Part shown: piece by piece, positions 10,294 through 17,858 of the stretch
Numbering within the stretch: the stretch's first letter is position 1
How the letters are laid out: each line of letters begins with the position of its first letter
Origin: Cloacimonetes bacterium UBA5614
GTDB lineage: Bacteria > Cloacimonadota > Cloacimonadia > Cloacimonadales > Cloacimonadaceae
Reading direction: 5' to 3'
NCBI GenBank assembly: GCA_002424605.1
Contig: DIKQ01000005.1
Span: 310,001-374,000, forward strand
DNA: 64,000 bases
The notes under the pieces: generated by a model
The model's input: only the letters and a program-made list of their open reading frames with translations
Told to the model about the DNA's origin: nothing
Databases searched by the model: none
Translations under genes and position numbers: made by a program

Positions 10294-10464
10294 TTATTCG
10301 GATATTGCTTGGGTGGGACAGGTCCCTATGCAAGCTCCGCAGTCAATGCAAGCGCCTTCATCGCATTTTGCCTTGTCGCCATCCATGGATAGGGCGTTGA
10401 CCGGGCAAACATCTACGCAAGCACCGCATCCGATGCAGGTATCTTTGTCGATTTTTACTGCCAT
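10294..10464 (-). CDS. 2[4Fe-4S] ferredoxin, 56 residues
   Basis: A short gene with start ATG at 10464-10462, stop TAA at 10294-10296, and a strong AAGGAG ribosome-binding site just upstream. The protein begins MAVKIDKDTCIGCGACVDVC and has both cluster motifs: Cys10, 13, 16, 20-Pro and Cys39, 42, 45, 49-Pro, plus an extra Cys34. This is the clostridial-type low-potential ferredoxin of the usual length (55-60 residues). It is a soluble cytoplasmic one-electron carrier, and a plausible partner of the Stn/Hyd-like complex encoded at 17.9-23.4 kb, although the two are not adjacent. It is monocistronic, with its own terminator. Confidence 0.95.
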   Translation of the reverse strand: MAVKIDKDTCIGCGACVDVCPVNALSMDGDKAKCDEGACIDCGACIGTCPTQAISE

Positions 10465-10543
10465 TGTTCCGACTCCTTATAAGGTTTCTTTTGCTCTTAT
10501 GATTTACGGGTAATTCCTGTCAAGGAAAAACAGGCAAATCCGC

Positions 10544-11287
10544 TCAGCCCTTGGCTTGGTTAGCCACAGCGGCGGCGGCTTTGGCGACTTCTTCCTCGTC
10601 TGCCAGATAAAAGCTTTTCAGCACGTGCAGTTCATCGTCAAACTGATATATCAGAGGAATCCCCGTCGGGATATTGAGTTCGGTGATTTTGTCGTCAGCG
10701 ATTTTATCCAAGTGTTTGACGATGGCGCGCAAGCTGTTGCCGTGGGCAACGATGACTATTCTCCTGCCGAGTTTGAGGCGCGGCACGATGATTTCATTCC
10801 AGAAGGGTACTGCCCGGGCATAGGTATCTTTGAGTGATTCTGTAAGGGGCACCTGGTCTTTGGTGAGGTCGGCATATTTGGCTTCGTGTCCTGGCCAGCG
10901 AGGGTCGGATTTATCCAAAGGCGGAGGCGGGATATCATAACTGCGCCGCCAGATTTTCACCTGGTCTTCGCCATATTTCTGGGCGGTTTCCGCCTTGTTG
11001 AGACCCTGCAAAGCCCCGTAATGCCGTTCATTCAGACGCCAGTCGTTGTGCACCGTCAACCACATCAGGTCCATTTCATCCATGACAATCCAGAGGGTGC
11101 GGATAGCCCGCTTCAAGGTGGAAGTCCAGCACTCGTCAAAGGCATAGCCCTCAGCTTTCAGTTTCTGGCCGGCAAGATGCGCTTCCGCCAGTCCTTTTTC
11201 GGACAAATCAACGTCTGTCCAGCCTGTGAACAGGTTTTCCCTGTTCCAGACACTTTCGCCGTGCCTGATTAAAACAATCTGCTTCAT
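10544..11287 (-). CDS. gpmA: 2,3-bisphosphoglycerate-dependent phosphoglycerate mutase
   Basis: 247 residues, the normal length for this enzyme, which interconverts 3- and 2-phosphoglycerate in glycolysis and gluconeogenesis. The phosphohistidine motif IRHGES is at residues 7-12, with NERHYGALQGLNK in the middle and the second histidine in VAHGNSLRAIVKHLD. A GGGAGA ribosome-binding site precedes the ATG. The C-terminus has an Ala-rich tail. The adjacent upstream genes on the same strand are cobalamin adenosyltransferase and ridA with short gaps, so these three may form an operon, though their functions are unrelated. Confidence 0.95.
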   Translation of the reverse strand: MKQIVLIRHGESVWNRENLFTGWTDVDLSEKGLAEAHLAGQKLKAEGYAFDECWTSTLKRAIRTLWIVMDEMDLMWLTVHNDWRLNERHYGALQGLNKAETAQKYGEDQVKIWRRSYDIPPPPLDKSDPRWPGHEAKYADLTKDQVPLTESLKDTYARAVPFWNEIIVPRLKLGRRIVIVAHGNSLRAIVKHLDKIADDKITELNIPTGIPLIYQFDDELHVLKSFYLADEEEVAKAAAAVANQAKG

Positions 11288-11306
11288 GTATTTATTCTCC
11301 CGGGAG

Positions 11307-11834
11307 TTAATTTTTAGCGTAAACTATGGCGTCCTCTTTTTTTTCAATCCAGCGCGCCAATATAAAGAAGAAGTCGGATAAGCGGTTCACGTATTGCAGG
11401 ATGGCTTCCGGAACTGCTTCCTCTTTGGAAAGGGTAACAATCCGGCGTTCCGCCCTGCGGGCAATGGTTCTGCAGATGTCCAGCTTGGCGGATTGGACGG
11501 TGCTGCCCGGAATGACAAAGCCGGTGAGACCCACTCTCTGTTCAAAGTCATGCACCAGAGCGGTCAGCTTTTCAGCTTCTTCCAAAGTAATGGGAATCGG
11601 GAAAGAGCCGTCTTTGCTGGAAAGCTGTCCCATGACTTTGTAAAGGTCTCTCTGGATGTCAATCAGCAGGTGGCGGAGATTGACGTCGTGTATGATGTGT
11701 TTCGCCTCTCCGATGTGGGCGTCCAGCTCATCCAAAGTGCCATAAGCGTCCACTCTGTGGTCATCTTTCCAGACCCTTTCTCCGGAGAAAAGTCCGGTCT
11801 GCCCTTTGTCGCCTTGCTTGGTTGAAATGCTCAT
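11307..11834 (-). CDS. PduO-type ATP:cob(I)alamin adenosyltransferase
   Basis: 175 residues. The enzyme transfers the adenosyl group of ATP to cob(I)alamin to make coenzyme B12. The family N-terminus is clear: TKQGDKGQTGLFSGERVWKD with the Gly/Thr-rich ATP loop, then VDAYGTLDELDAHIG. The conserved C-terminal half includes CRTIARRAERR and YVNRLSDFFFILARW. It is 6 bp from ridA upstream and 19 bp from gpmA downstream. Together with the cobalamin riboswitch at 31.8 kb it shows that the organism uses B12. PduO and CobO names are both used for this family, so I give no symbol. Confidence 0.93.
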   Translation of the reverse strand: MSISTKQGDKGQTGLFSGERVWKDDHRVDAYGTLDELDAHIGEAKHIIHDVNLRHLLIDIQRDLYKVMGQLSSKDGSFPIPITLEEAEKLTALVHDFEQRVGLTGFVIPGSTVQSAKLDICRTIARRAERRIVTLSKEEAVPEAILQYVNRLSDFFFILARWIEKKEDAIVYAKN

Positions 11835-11840
11835 AAAACC

Positions 11841-12212
11841 TCACTTCATTGCTATCAGAGAGATTTCCACCTTGCCGTCTTTGGGCAGCCGGGACACCTG
11901 CACGGTTTCCCTGGCGGGATAAGGCTCCCTGAAGTTTTCCGCATAAAGCCTGTTCAGGACGGCAAAGTCGCCCATATCAAGGATAAAGATGGAGACCTTG
12001 ACCACATGCGAGAAATTCATGGCAGCCATCTCCAGAATGGCTTTCAGATTGGAAAAAACCAGCAATGCCTGTTCTTCAAAGCTATCCGGCATCACGCCCG
12101 TAACAGGGTCAATGCCCAGTGTTCCGGAAACAAACACCATATTGCCTTTCATAGCGGCTTGCGAATAAGGTCCGACCGCAGCCGGCGCCTTGTTGGTCTG
12201 AATTGGAAGCAT
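11841..12212 (-). CDS. ridA: RidA family enamine/imine deaminase
   Basis: 123 residues from the ATG at 12212, which has TGGAGG 8 bp upstream; an ATG 15 bp further 5' overlaps that ribosome-binding site and is a poorer choice. RidA proteins hydrolyse reactive enamine/imine intermediates formed by PLP enzymes. The family signature is visible: APAAVGPYSQA near the N-terminus, VFVSGTLGIDPVTG, and the catalytic-type Arg in YPARETVQVSRLP. The protein is a cytoplasmic trimer in characterised relatives. It is the first gene of the ridA, adenosyltransferase, gpmA run on the minus strand. Confidence 0.92.
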   Translation of the reverse strand: MLPIQTNKAPAAVGPYSQAAMKGNMVFVSGTLGIDPVTGVMPDSFEEQALLVFSNLKAILEMAAMNFSHVVKVSIFILDMGDFAVLNRLYAENFREPYPARETVQVSRLPKDGKVEISLIAMK

Positions 12213-12540
12213 CTTGTTATCCTCCATATAGTTAGTTTATTATTCACTTGCATGATATTGAAATATGGCAAGCTGATTTAGTCAACGAATATCTTTTGGC
12301 TGTTGCTTTCCCCTTGCTTAGTCCATAGTAAATACAGATAATATTCTTAGACTTTGCTTAGACTTTAGTCTAAGAATAACCTAAGGATATACTCTGGATA
12401 TTCTTTGTTTTTATTAAGCGAGAGGCAGGCACGGTTCAACCGGCGGAGTTGATGAAACAGAAAAACAGTTAGCTAAAGATGCGGAACTGCTTGACAAATA
12501 ATTTAATAGCAATTTTCTAAAGTAAAGAGGTAGTTTGCCT
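12213..12540. other. Intergenic region with nested inverted repeats upstream of small membrane genes
   Basis: A divergent promoter region between ridA (-) and the small membrane protein genes (+). It holds a perfect 12-bp inverted repeat, TATTCTTAGACT (12342-12353) and AGTCTAAGAATA (12367-12378). A second CTTAGACT copy (12357-12364) can pair alternatively with the same right arm. The downstream end carries the AAAGAGG ribosome-binding site at 12524-12530. No coding sequence is apparent. Confidence 0.6.
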
Positions 12541-12840
12541 ATGTTCTCGACAAAATTCTGGCTGACCTTCTGGTTGACTTTGATAGCCCTGCTATTGTCT
12601 TATGCCGCCTATAGCTTTTTTTCCATAGGCAGTTTCGGGGACTGGTTTTGGGGCATCTGGTTATGGGTATTGTGGGTTGCGCTGGGATTGGATTTTGGAT
12701 TGGTGATATTCATCGGCTGGGACTACCTGAATCCCACCGAATCACGGATGCCGTTTTATGTGGCGCTGGGAGCATCCCTGATATTGGTATTGATTTATCT
12801 TGGCATCAGTTCATTGGTGCGCTATATTATTTATAGCTGA
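12541..12840 (+). CDS. Small membrane protein of unknown function (first of three)
   Basis: 99 residues from the ATG at 12541, 10 bp after AAAGAGG; an in-frame TTG six bases earlier is possible but too close to the ribosome-binding site. The protein is almost entirely hydrophobic with three predicted transmembrane helices (about residues 5-28, 35-62 and 73-95), separated by short loops, including YLNPTESRMP before the last one. I do not recognise a family. It is followed within 30 bp and then by overlap by two more small membrane proteins on the same strand, so the three are very likely co-expressed. Confidence 0.7.
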   Translation: MFSTKFWLTFWLTLIALLLSYAAYSFFSIGSFGDWFWGIWLWVLWVALGLDFGLVIFIGWDYLNPTESRMPFYVALGASLILVLIYLGISSLVRYIIYS

Positions 12841-12867
12841 GCGTTCAGTTTTGACAAGGAGGAACAA

Positions 12868-13116
12868 ATGGAACAATTCGGAAAGTTGCTGTTCATGTTC
12901 GTCATTACGATAGTGTTGTTTGTAACAGGGGGAAACATCGTCTTCAACTTTATGGAAAGTCAGCTCATGACCGTTCTGGTCATCCTCTGGGCAGCGGTCA
13001 CTATTGTCTTTACGATAGTCAGCCTGCGCAGTGATATGTCCAAGCTTCCCTTCTTCCTCGGTCTGATTGTTTCCATAGTGATTGTTCTGGTTCAGAAAGG
13101 CGTTCTGCAGATGTGA
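12868..13116 (+). CDS. Small membrane protein of unknown function (second of three)
   Basis: 82 residues with an excellent AAGGAGG ribosome-binding site 6 bp before the ATG. Three hydrophobic segments are visible (about residues 5-25, 33-52 and 60-80), the last two separated by a short basic loop, SLRSDMSKLPFF. No recognised family. Its TGA stop overlaps a GTG start of the next gene (GTGA at 13113-13116), a typical translational-coupling arrangement, which supports all three being real genes producing similar amounts of protein. Confidence 0.7.
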   Translation: MEQFGKLLFMFVITIVLFVTGGNIVFNFMESQLMTVLVILWAAVTIVFTIVSLRSDMSKLPFFLGLIVSIVIVLVQKGVLQM

Positions 13117-13313
13117 GTCTGGCGCTATTTATGAAAGCAACCTACGCATTGGGTCTGATAGTATCAAGCTTCTTCATCCTGGGCATGCTGATTACCTCGG
13201 TTCTGAAGGTTGACCTGTTAAAAGGGGATTGGGTAGTGGTATTGGGACCTCTGGCTCTCGCCCTGCTGGTAATCTGGGGTCTGATGAAAAGGAATAACGC
13301 TCCGAAAGAATAA
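13113..13313 (+). CDS. Small membrane protein of unknown function (third of three)
   Basis: 66 residues if the overlapping GTG at 13113 is used; an internal ATG at 13131 would give 60 residues starting MKATYALGLIVSSFF. Two transmembrane helices (about residues 8-27 and 39-58) are followed by a short basic tail, LMKRNNAPKE. No recognised family. It ends 6 bp before the convergent NlpE-like gene. Coupled translation with the preceding gene suggests the three products act together in the inner membrane. Confidence 0.65.
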   Translation: MSLALFMKATYALGLIVSSFFILGMLITSVLKVDLLKGDWVVVLGPLALALLVIWGLMKRNNAPKE

Positions 13314-13319
13314 CAACTA

Positions 13320-13796
13320 CTAATCCATCAGCTTTATCAGGACATACTTCTCCGCCAGACTGCCTTTGATTTTCTTGCCATCCATATCCAGATGGGTCAG
13401 GTTGTTTTCGCCCACGAAGTATTGATTCGGCTTGGGCAGTCCTTCCAGAGTAATGGTATTGCCAGCGTCGTTCCAGGTGTATTTGCCGTAATCCTCGTAG
13501 TGCTTGTAATCATCTTTTCCCAGAAAGCGGGTAATCTTTTCGTAAGAGCCGTCCTCCCTCAGCGTGATAAAGGTCTCCAGCCCCTCTGCTTCTGCCGCCG
13601 GCAAAACGCCGTAATAAGAGCCCAGGTAATCCAGTGAATTACGGGAATTGTGGGCAGGGTCGGCAGCGCTGGTCTCATCAGCGTTAGCATTCTTTTTCAC
13701 ACCGGCTTTGCAGGCAGTGGCTGAAACCATGGTTATCATTGTCAGCAAAAGCAATCCCGCCATCAGCAGAGTCCTGTTTATCCTTATCTGATGCAT
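13320..13796 (-). CDS. NlpE-like lipoprotein lacking the CxxC motif
   Basis: 158 residues from the second of two adjacent ATG codons (13796; the other is 13799), with GAGGAG upstream. The N-terminal hydrophobic segment ends in SATACKAG, a plausible though imperfect lipobox. The body follows the NlpE N-terminal domain: YYGVLPAAEAEGLETFITL, DGSYEKITRFLGKD, and a C-terminal LDMDGKKIKGSLAEKYVL. In E. coli NlpE, an envelope-stress and copper-linked outer-membrane lipoprotein, the corresponding LPCADCEG holds a CxxC; here both cysteines are Ala. It is therefore unlikely to bind copper through that site. Convergent with the small membrane protein genes. Confidence 0.75.
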   Translation of the reverse strand: MHQIRINRTLLMAGLLLLTMITMVSATACKAGVKKNANADETSAADPAHNSRNSLDYLGSYYGVLPAAEAEGLETFITLREDGSYEKITRFLGKDDYKHYEDYGKYTWNDAGNTITLEGLPKPNQYFVGENNLTHLDMDGKKIKGSLAEKYVLIKLMD

Positions 13797-13985
13797 CATT
13801 TTCTCCTCATCCGATTCTGTAATAAAACATAATGCTCCCTCGCCCATCCGTCAAGTAAAATCGGATGGAGTGACGTCTGTGCCGACAATCTGCTTGACAA
13901 AAGGGTTGGGACGTAAATCCGTGTATGATGTTATAAATTCAATAGTTTGGAGTTTGTAACGCAAAATACGGACAAGGAGGAAAGG

Positions 13986-16466
13986 ATGGAATACCCCTTT
14001 CAGGACATTGAGAAAAAGTGGCAGAAAAACTGGAACGACAAGAAGCTGTTCAATACCTTAGACGCAACCGACAAGAAGAAATACTATGTCCTCGCCATGT
14101 TCCCCTATCCTTCCGGAATCCTCCATTGCGGACACGTTTCCAATTACTCCATCAGCGACGCCATCGCCCGCCTGAAAATGATGGAAGGCTATAATGTGAT
14201 GCAGCCCATGGGCTTTGACAGCTTTGGCATGCCGGCTGAGAATTATGCCATCCAGAACAATTCCCACCCCGGCATTACGACGGAAGATTGCATAACGGCG
14301 ATGCATAAACAGTTTGACAGTCTGGGTTTCGGGCTGGACTGGGACCGGGAAGTCAGCACCTGCCGCCCCAATTATTACAAGTGGGGGCAGTATCTCTTCA
14401 AGAAGCTTTACGAAAAAGGGCTGGTTTACCGCAAGACCAGTTTCCAGAACTGGTGCGAATCCTGCCAGACCGTGCTTGCCAACGAGCAGGTGGAAAACGG
14501 TCATTGCTGGCGGTGCGATAGTCAGGTAACCCAAAAAGAACTGGAGCAGTGGTATTTTAAAATCACCGAATATGCCGAGGAACTGCTGGATTTCAGCAAG
14601 ATGCTGGACTGGCCCGAGCGCGTCATCACCATGCAGAAAAACTGGATTGGCAAAAGCTTTGGCACTGAAATAAACTTCAGCCTGGAAGGCACCGGCGAGC
14701 CTGTAAAGGTCTTTACCACCCGTCCGGACACCATCTTTGGCGTTACCTTTATGGCATTGCCGCCGGAACATCCCTATGTGCAGAGATGGCTGGCGGAAGA
14801 CCCTGAGAACAAAGCCCTGCACGACTTTTGCCATAAGGTAATCAACGAGGACAAGATAGAGCGCACGGCAGAAAACACCACCAAAGAAGGCATCTTTTCC
14901 GGACGCTTCTGCATCAATCCCGTCAACGGCGACCGGGTGCAAATCTGGGTTACCAACTACGTGGTGATGGATTACGGCACCGGAGCCGTGATGGCTGTTC
15001 CGGCGCACGACCAGCGTGACTTTGAATTCGCTAAGAAATATAACCTGCCCATTAAAATAGTTATCCAGAACAAAGAGCATGACCTGACGGCGGAGACAAT
15101 GACCGCAGCGTATGTGGAACCAGGCTTCCAGGTGAATTCCGCCCAATTTGACGGAATGGAGAATGAGCCTGCAAAACAGGCAATCACCGACTGGATGCAG
15201 TCCAAAGGCATGGGCAGACAGACCGTTACCTACCGTCTGCGCGACTGGGGAGTGTCCCGTCAGCGTTACTGGGGCAATCCCATTCCGGTGATTTACTGTG
15301 ATGACTGCGGCATAGTCCTGGTGCCGGATAAGGACCTGCCTGTTCTGTTGCCAAGCAATGTCCAGGTGGGCAAGACCACCCGCAATCCGCTGCTTTCTGT
15401 ACCGGAATTCGTCAACACCACCTGTCCCCAATGCAGAAAAGCCGCCCGGCGCGAAACGGATACGATGGATACCTTTGTGGACAGCAGCTGGTATTTTGCC
15501 AGATATGCCGACCCAAAGAACGATAACGAGCCTTTTAACAAAGACAAAGCCAACTACTGGCTGCCCGTGGACCAATACATAGGCGGGATTGAGCATGCCG
15601 TGATGCATCTGCTTTACGCGCGCTTTATCCACAAGTTCATGCGTGACCTCTGCTGGGTAAAATGCGACGAGCCCTTTGCCAGACTGCTGACCCAGGGCAT
15701 GGTCACCAAAGACGGAGCCAAGATGTCCAAAAGCAAGGGCAATGTAGTTGACCCGAAATATATCATAGACCGCTTCGGGGCAGACACTTTGCGCGTATTC
15801 CTGCTCTTCGCCTCACCGCCGGAAAAGGATTCGGAGTGGAGCGACGACGGCGTCATGGGAGCTTTCCGTTTCCTGAACCGCGTGTGGCGTCTGATTGAGA
15901 CCAACCTTGACGCGCTGAAAAGAGGGATGCAGCTCAATGCAAACATTGAGGACGTTTCCCCTGCGATGAAGGATTTGCTGTTCAGTTCACACAACACCAC
16001 CAAAAAATGGCTGGAGGACAGCATCCACAGAATGCAGTATAATACCGCCATTGCTGCCATTATGGAGCACCTGAACCACTGCGTGGCAGTCAAGGAACCG
16101 GAAGCTTTGAACGATGCCGACCTGGCAGTGTATGCGGAAGCCTGCGGGATTATCCCCCAGTTGCTCTATCCCTTTGCCCCGCATATTGCGGAAGAGCTCT
16201 GGCAGATGCTGGGCTTTGAGGGAATGGTACACTCCGGCGGATTGCCAGGCTATGAGGAGCGTTATCTCGTCCGCGACAGGATTAATTATGTAATCCAGAT
16301 AAACGGCAAAGTCCGCGGTAAAATGGAAATCGCCCCTGACACCGCAGAGGATAAAATCAGGGAACTTGCCCTGGAAGTGGACAATGTGAAAAAGACCATC
16401 GAAGGTAAGACGATTCATAAGGTAATCGTCATTCCCGGCAAGATGGTCAGCATCGCCATATCATAA
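13986..16466 (+). CDS. leuS: Leucyl-tRNA synthetase
   Basis: 826 residues from the ATG at 13986, preceded by AAGGAGG; the frame is open 13 codons upstream but lacks a ribosome-binding site there. It charges tRNA-Leu in the cytoplasm. The class I HIGH motif appears as HCGH (47-50) after PYPSG, and KMSKS is at 579-583 (KMSKSKGNVVDP). The editing domain inserted between them has the family TRPDTIFG threonine-rich motif, with DYGTGAVMAVPAHDQRD. A bacterial-type C-terminal domain closes the protein (INGKVRGK). Length matches the bacterial family. An intrinsic terminator follows at 16490-16528. Confidence 0.98.
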   Translation: MEYPFQDIEKKWQKNWNDKKLFNTLDATDKKKYYVLAMFPYPSGILHCGHVSNYSISDAIARLKMMEGYNVMQPMGFDSFGMPAENYAIQNNSHPGITTEDCITAMHKQFDSLGFGLDWDREVSTCRPNYYKWGQYLFKKLYEKGLVYRKTSFQNWCESCQTVLANEQVENGHCWRCDSQVTQKELEQWYFKITEYAEELLDFSKMLDWPERVITMQKNWIGKSFGTEINFSLEGTGEPVKVFTTRPDTIFGVTFMALPPEHPYVQRWLAEDPENKALHDFCHKVINEDKIERTAENTTKEGIFSGRFCINPVNGDRVQIWVTNYVVMDYGTGAVMAVPAHDQRDFEFAKKYNLPIKIVIQNKEHDLTAETMTAAYVEPGFQVNSAQFDGMENEPAKQAITDWMQSKGMGRQTVTYRLRDWGVSRQRYWGNPIPVIYCDDCGIVLVPDKDLPVLLPSNVQVGKTTRNPLLSVPEFVNTTCPQCRKAARRETDTMDTFVDSSWYFARYADPKNDNEPFNKDKANYWLPVDQYIGGIEHAVMHLLYARFIHKFMRDLCWVKCDEPFARLLTQGMVTKDGAKMSKSKGNVVDPKYIIDRFGADTLRVFLLFASPPEKDSEWSDDGVMGAFRFLNRVWRLIETNLDALKRGMQLNANIEDVSPAMKDLLFSSHNTTKKWLEDSIHRMQYNTAIAAIMEHLNHCVAVKEPEALNDADLAVYAEACGIIPQLLYPFAPHIAEELWQMLGFEGMVHSGGLPGYEERYLVRDRINYVIQINGKVRGKMEIAPDTAEDKIRELALEVDNVKKTIEGKTIHKVIVIPGKMVSIAIS

Positions 16467-16489
16467 CATAGTAAGAGTCATAAATCACG

Positions 16490-16528
16490 CAGGCCGTTTC
16501 CTCAGATGGTTTCGGCCTGTTTTCTTTT
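16490..16528 (+). terminator. Intrinsic terminator of leuS
   Basis: CAGGCCG (16490-16496) pairs with CGGCCTG (16513-16519), followed by TTTTCTTTT. It lies 24 bp past the leuS stop. Confidence 0.85.
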
Positions 16529-16560
16529 CGTCCCGGAAATGATTCCCGCTTCTTCCTCAC

Positions 16561-16635
16561 TGAGATGTCGCGAAGATGCCCCGAAGCCTCCCGAAGAAAA
16601 CCCTGTCATCTCCGCGACATCTTCGGGACATCTCA
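16561..16635. repeat. 75-bp palindromic interspersed repeat, copy A
   Basis: The ends TGAGATGTCGCGAAGATG (16561-16578) and CATCTTCGGGACATCTCA (16618-16635) are inverted repeats with one mismatch over 18 bp. The interior (about 16579-16617) is asymmetric, and its reverse complement is found in a second copy at 23615-23690. Noncoding, between leuS and the diguanylate cyclase gene. Confidence 0.8.
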
Positions 16636-16751
16636 TAAAGCAGGAAGCCGGGGACAAGTCTGGAAAAAGCAATTACACCCCATAAGAAAAAACTCTTGAC
16701 TATAATCCAAAAACAGGATTGTTATAATCAGAAGGGGAGAAAGGAGACAAA

Positions 16752-17777
16752 ATGGACGAATTAGAACTTAACAGCCTATACCGCTCCGTAATAGACAACG
16801 CCATGGTGGCAATCGGACTTACAGATACAGAAGGAAAGTTCATCCTGGTCAATTATGCCTGGTGCCAAAAGCTGGGCTATAGCCCCAATGATGCCAATTT
16901 GCTATCCCTCAAAGACATTACCATGCCGGAAGATACCGCGCGCAGCGATGCGAATTTTAAAAAACTGGTGAGCGGTGAAGTGGACGGCATCCAAAAACTG
17001 ACCCGATACCAGAGAAGAAACGGCACCTGCTTTTGGGCAAATCTTTTTGTTGCGCCTGTCAAAGACCAGTTCGGCAGAGTCAATGCTGTCCTGGGTATCT
17101 GGCATGACGTGGATTCCCAGCTCAGGGAAGAGACCAGTCTGAAAGGACTGGATTCCGTGACAGATGCCACTACTGAAAAGCTGATGACCGCCCAGTCTGA
17201 AATCCTGAAGAAAGAAATGGAACTAAAAAACGCATATCAGAAGCTGGATGAGCTGGCTTATACCGATGTGCTTACCGAACTGCCCAATCGCCGGCATATG
17301 GAAGATATGCTCCAGAATGAGGCAAAAAGAACCAGCCGTACCAAGCGCGAGTTTTCCATCTGCCTCTGCGATATTGATGATTTTAAAAAAATCAATGACA
17401 GCTACGGACACGATGTAGGCGATATGGTCCTGAAAGAAGTTTCTGCGATTTTTCAGAATTGTATACGTACTACAGACTCCGTCGGACGCTGGGGCGGAGA
17501 GGAATTTCTCTTCATCCTCACCGAAACACCGCTAAAGGGCGCAACCTTAGTTATGGAAAGAATCCGTCTGACCGTTGAAGAACATAAAATCATCGTGGGA
17601 GAAACAGAACTCAAGGTAACGGTTACTCTTGGTGCCAGCACCTTTGAACCGGAAGGAGAATTAGACAAGGCAATCAAGCAGGCGGACCTGGCGATGTATG
17701 CCGGGAAGAAGAGCGGAAAGAATCTTGCGATTGAATACACCAAACAGTTGGAAGTGATTCACTCCATCTATATCTGA
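16752..17777 (+). CDS. PAS-GGDEF diguanylate cyclase
   Basis: 341 residues; ribosome-binding site AAAGGAGA before the ATG. It makes cyclic di-GMP from two GTP. A PAS sensor domain occupies about 8-125 (NAMVAIGLTDTEGKFILVN; the PAC part contains FWANLFVAPVKD), then a coiled-coil linker (about 140-175) and a GGDEF domain. The active-site signature is GGEEF at 248-252, and the product-inhibition site RTTD (239-242) is placed exactly five residues before it, so the enzyme should be active and feedback-controlled. No membrane helix is seen, so it is cytoplasmic. Two TATAAT hexamers lie upstream (16701, 16723), but the nearest TTGACT is 21 bp from the second, a poor spacing. The ligand of the PAS domain is unknown. 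Confidence 0.93.
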   Translation: MDELELNSLYRSVIDNAMVAIGLTDTEGKFILVNYAWCQKLGYSPNDANLLSLKDITMPEDTARSDANFKKLVSGEVDGIQKLTRYQRRNGTCFWANLFVAPVKDQFGRVNAVLGIWHDVDSQLREETSLKGLDSVTDATTEKLMTAQSEILKKEMELKNAYQKLDELAYTDVLTELPNRRHMEDMLQNEAKRTSRTKREFSICLCDIDDFKKINDSYGHDVGDMVLKEVSAIFQNCIRTTDSVGRWGGEEFLFILTETPLKGATLVMERIRLTVEEHKIIVGETELKVTVTLGASTFEPEGELDKAIKQADLAMYAGKKSGKNLAIEYTKQLEVIHSIYI

Positions 17778-17797
17778 TAATACGCTGAATAAAGTTT

Positions 17798-17831
17798 AAG
17801 GGGTCAGATGCTGAAACATCCGACCCCTTTT
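17798..17831. terminator. Bidirectional terminator
   Basis: AAGGGGTCAGATG (17798-17810) pairs with CATCCGACCCCTT (17817-17829), one mismatch, followed by TTTT on the plus strand; the minus strand also continues in T-rich sequence. It sits between the convergent diguanylate cyclase gene and the Stn-like operon. Confidence 0.8.
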
Positions 17832-17858
17832 CATTTGTTTATAAATTAAAGTCTGCTA

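Noticed and set aside
12410..12470. tRNA-like GGTTCAA segment
   Set aside because: No acceptor stem or anticodon arm could be paired around it.
13894..13929. Promoter TTGACA ... TATGAT for leuS
   Set aside because: Spacer of 24 bp; no acceptable combination was found.
14058..15632. 524-codon open frame opposite leuS
   Set aside because: Shadow of leuS; no family motif, low-complexity mirror of the coding strand.
16696..16728. Promoter TTGACT ... TATAAT for the diguanylate cyclase gene
   Set aside because: The spacer is 21 bp, too long for a standard sigma-70 promoter; the nearby AATCC/GGATT dyad is short and imperfect.
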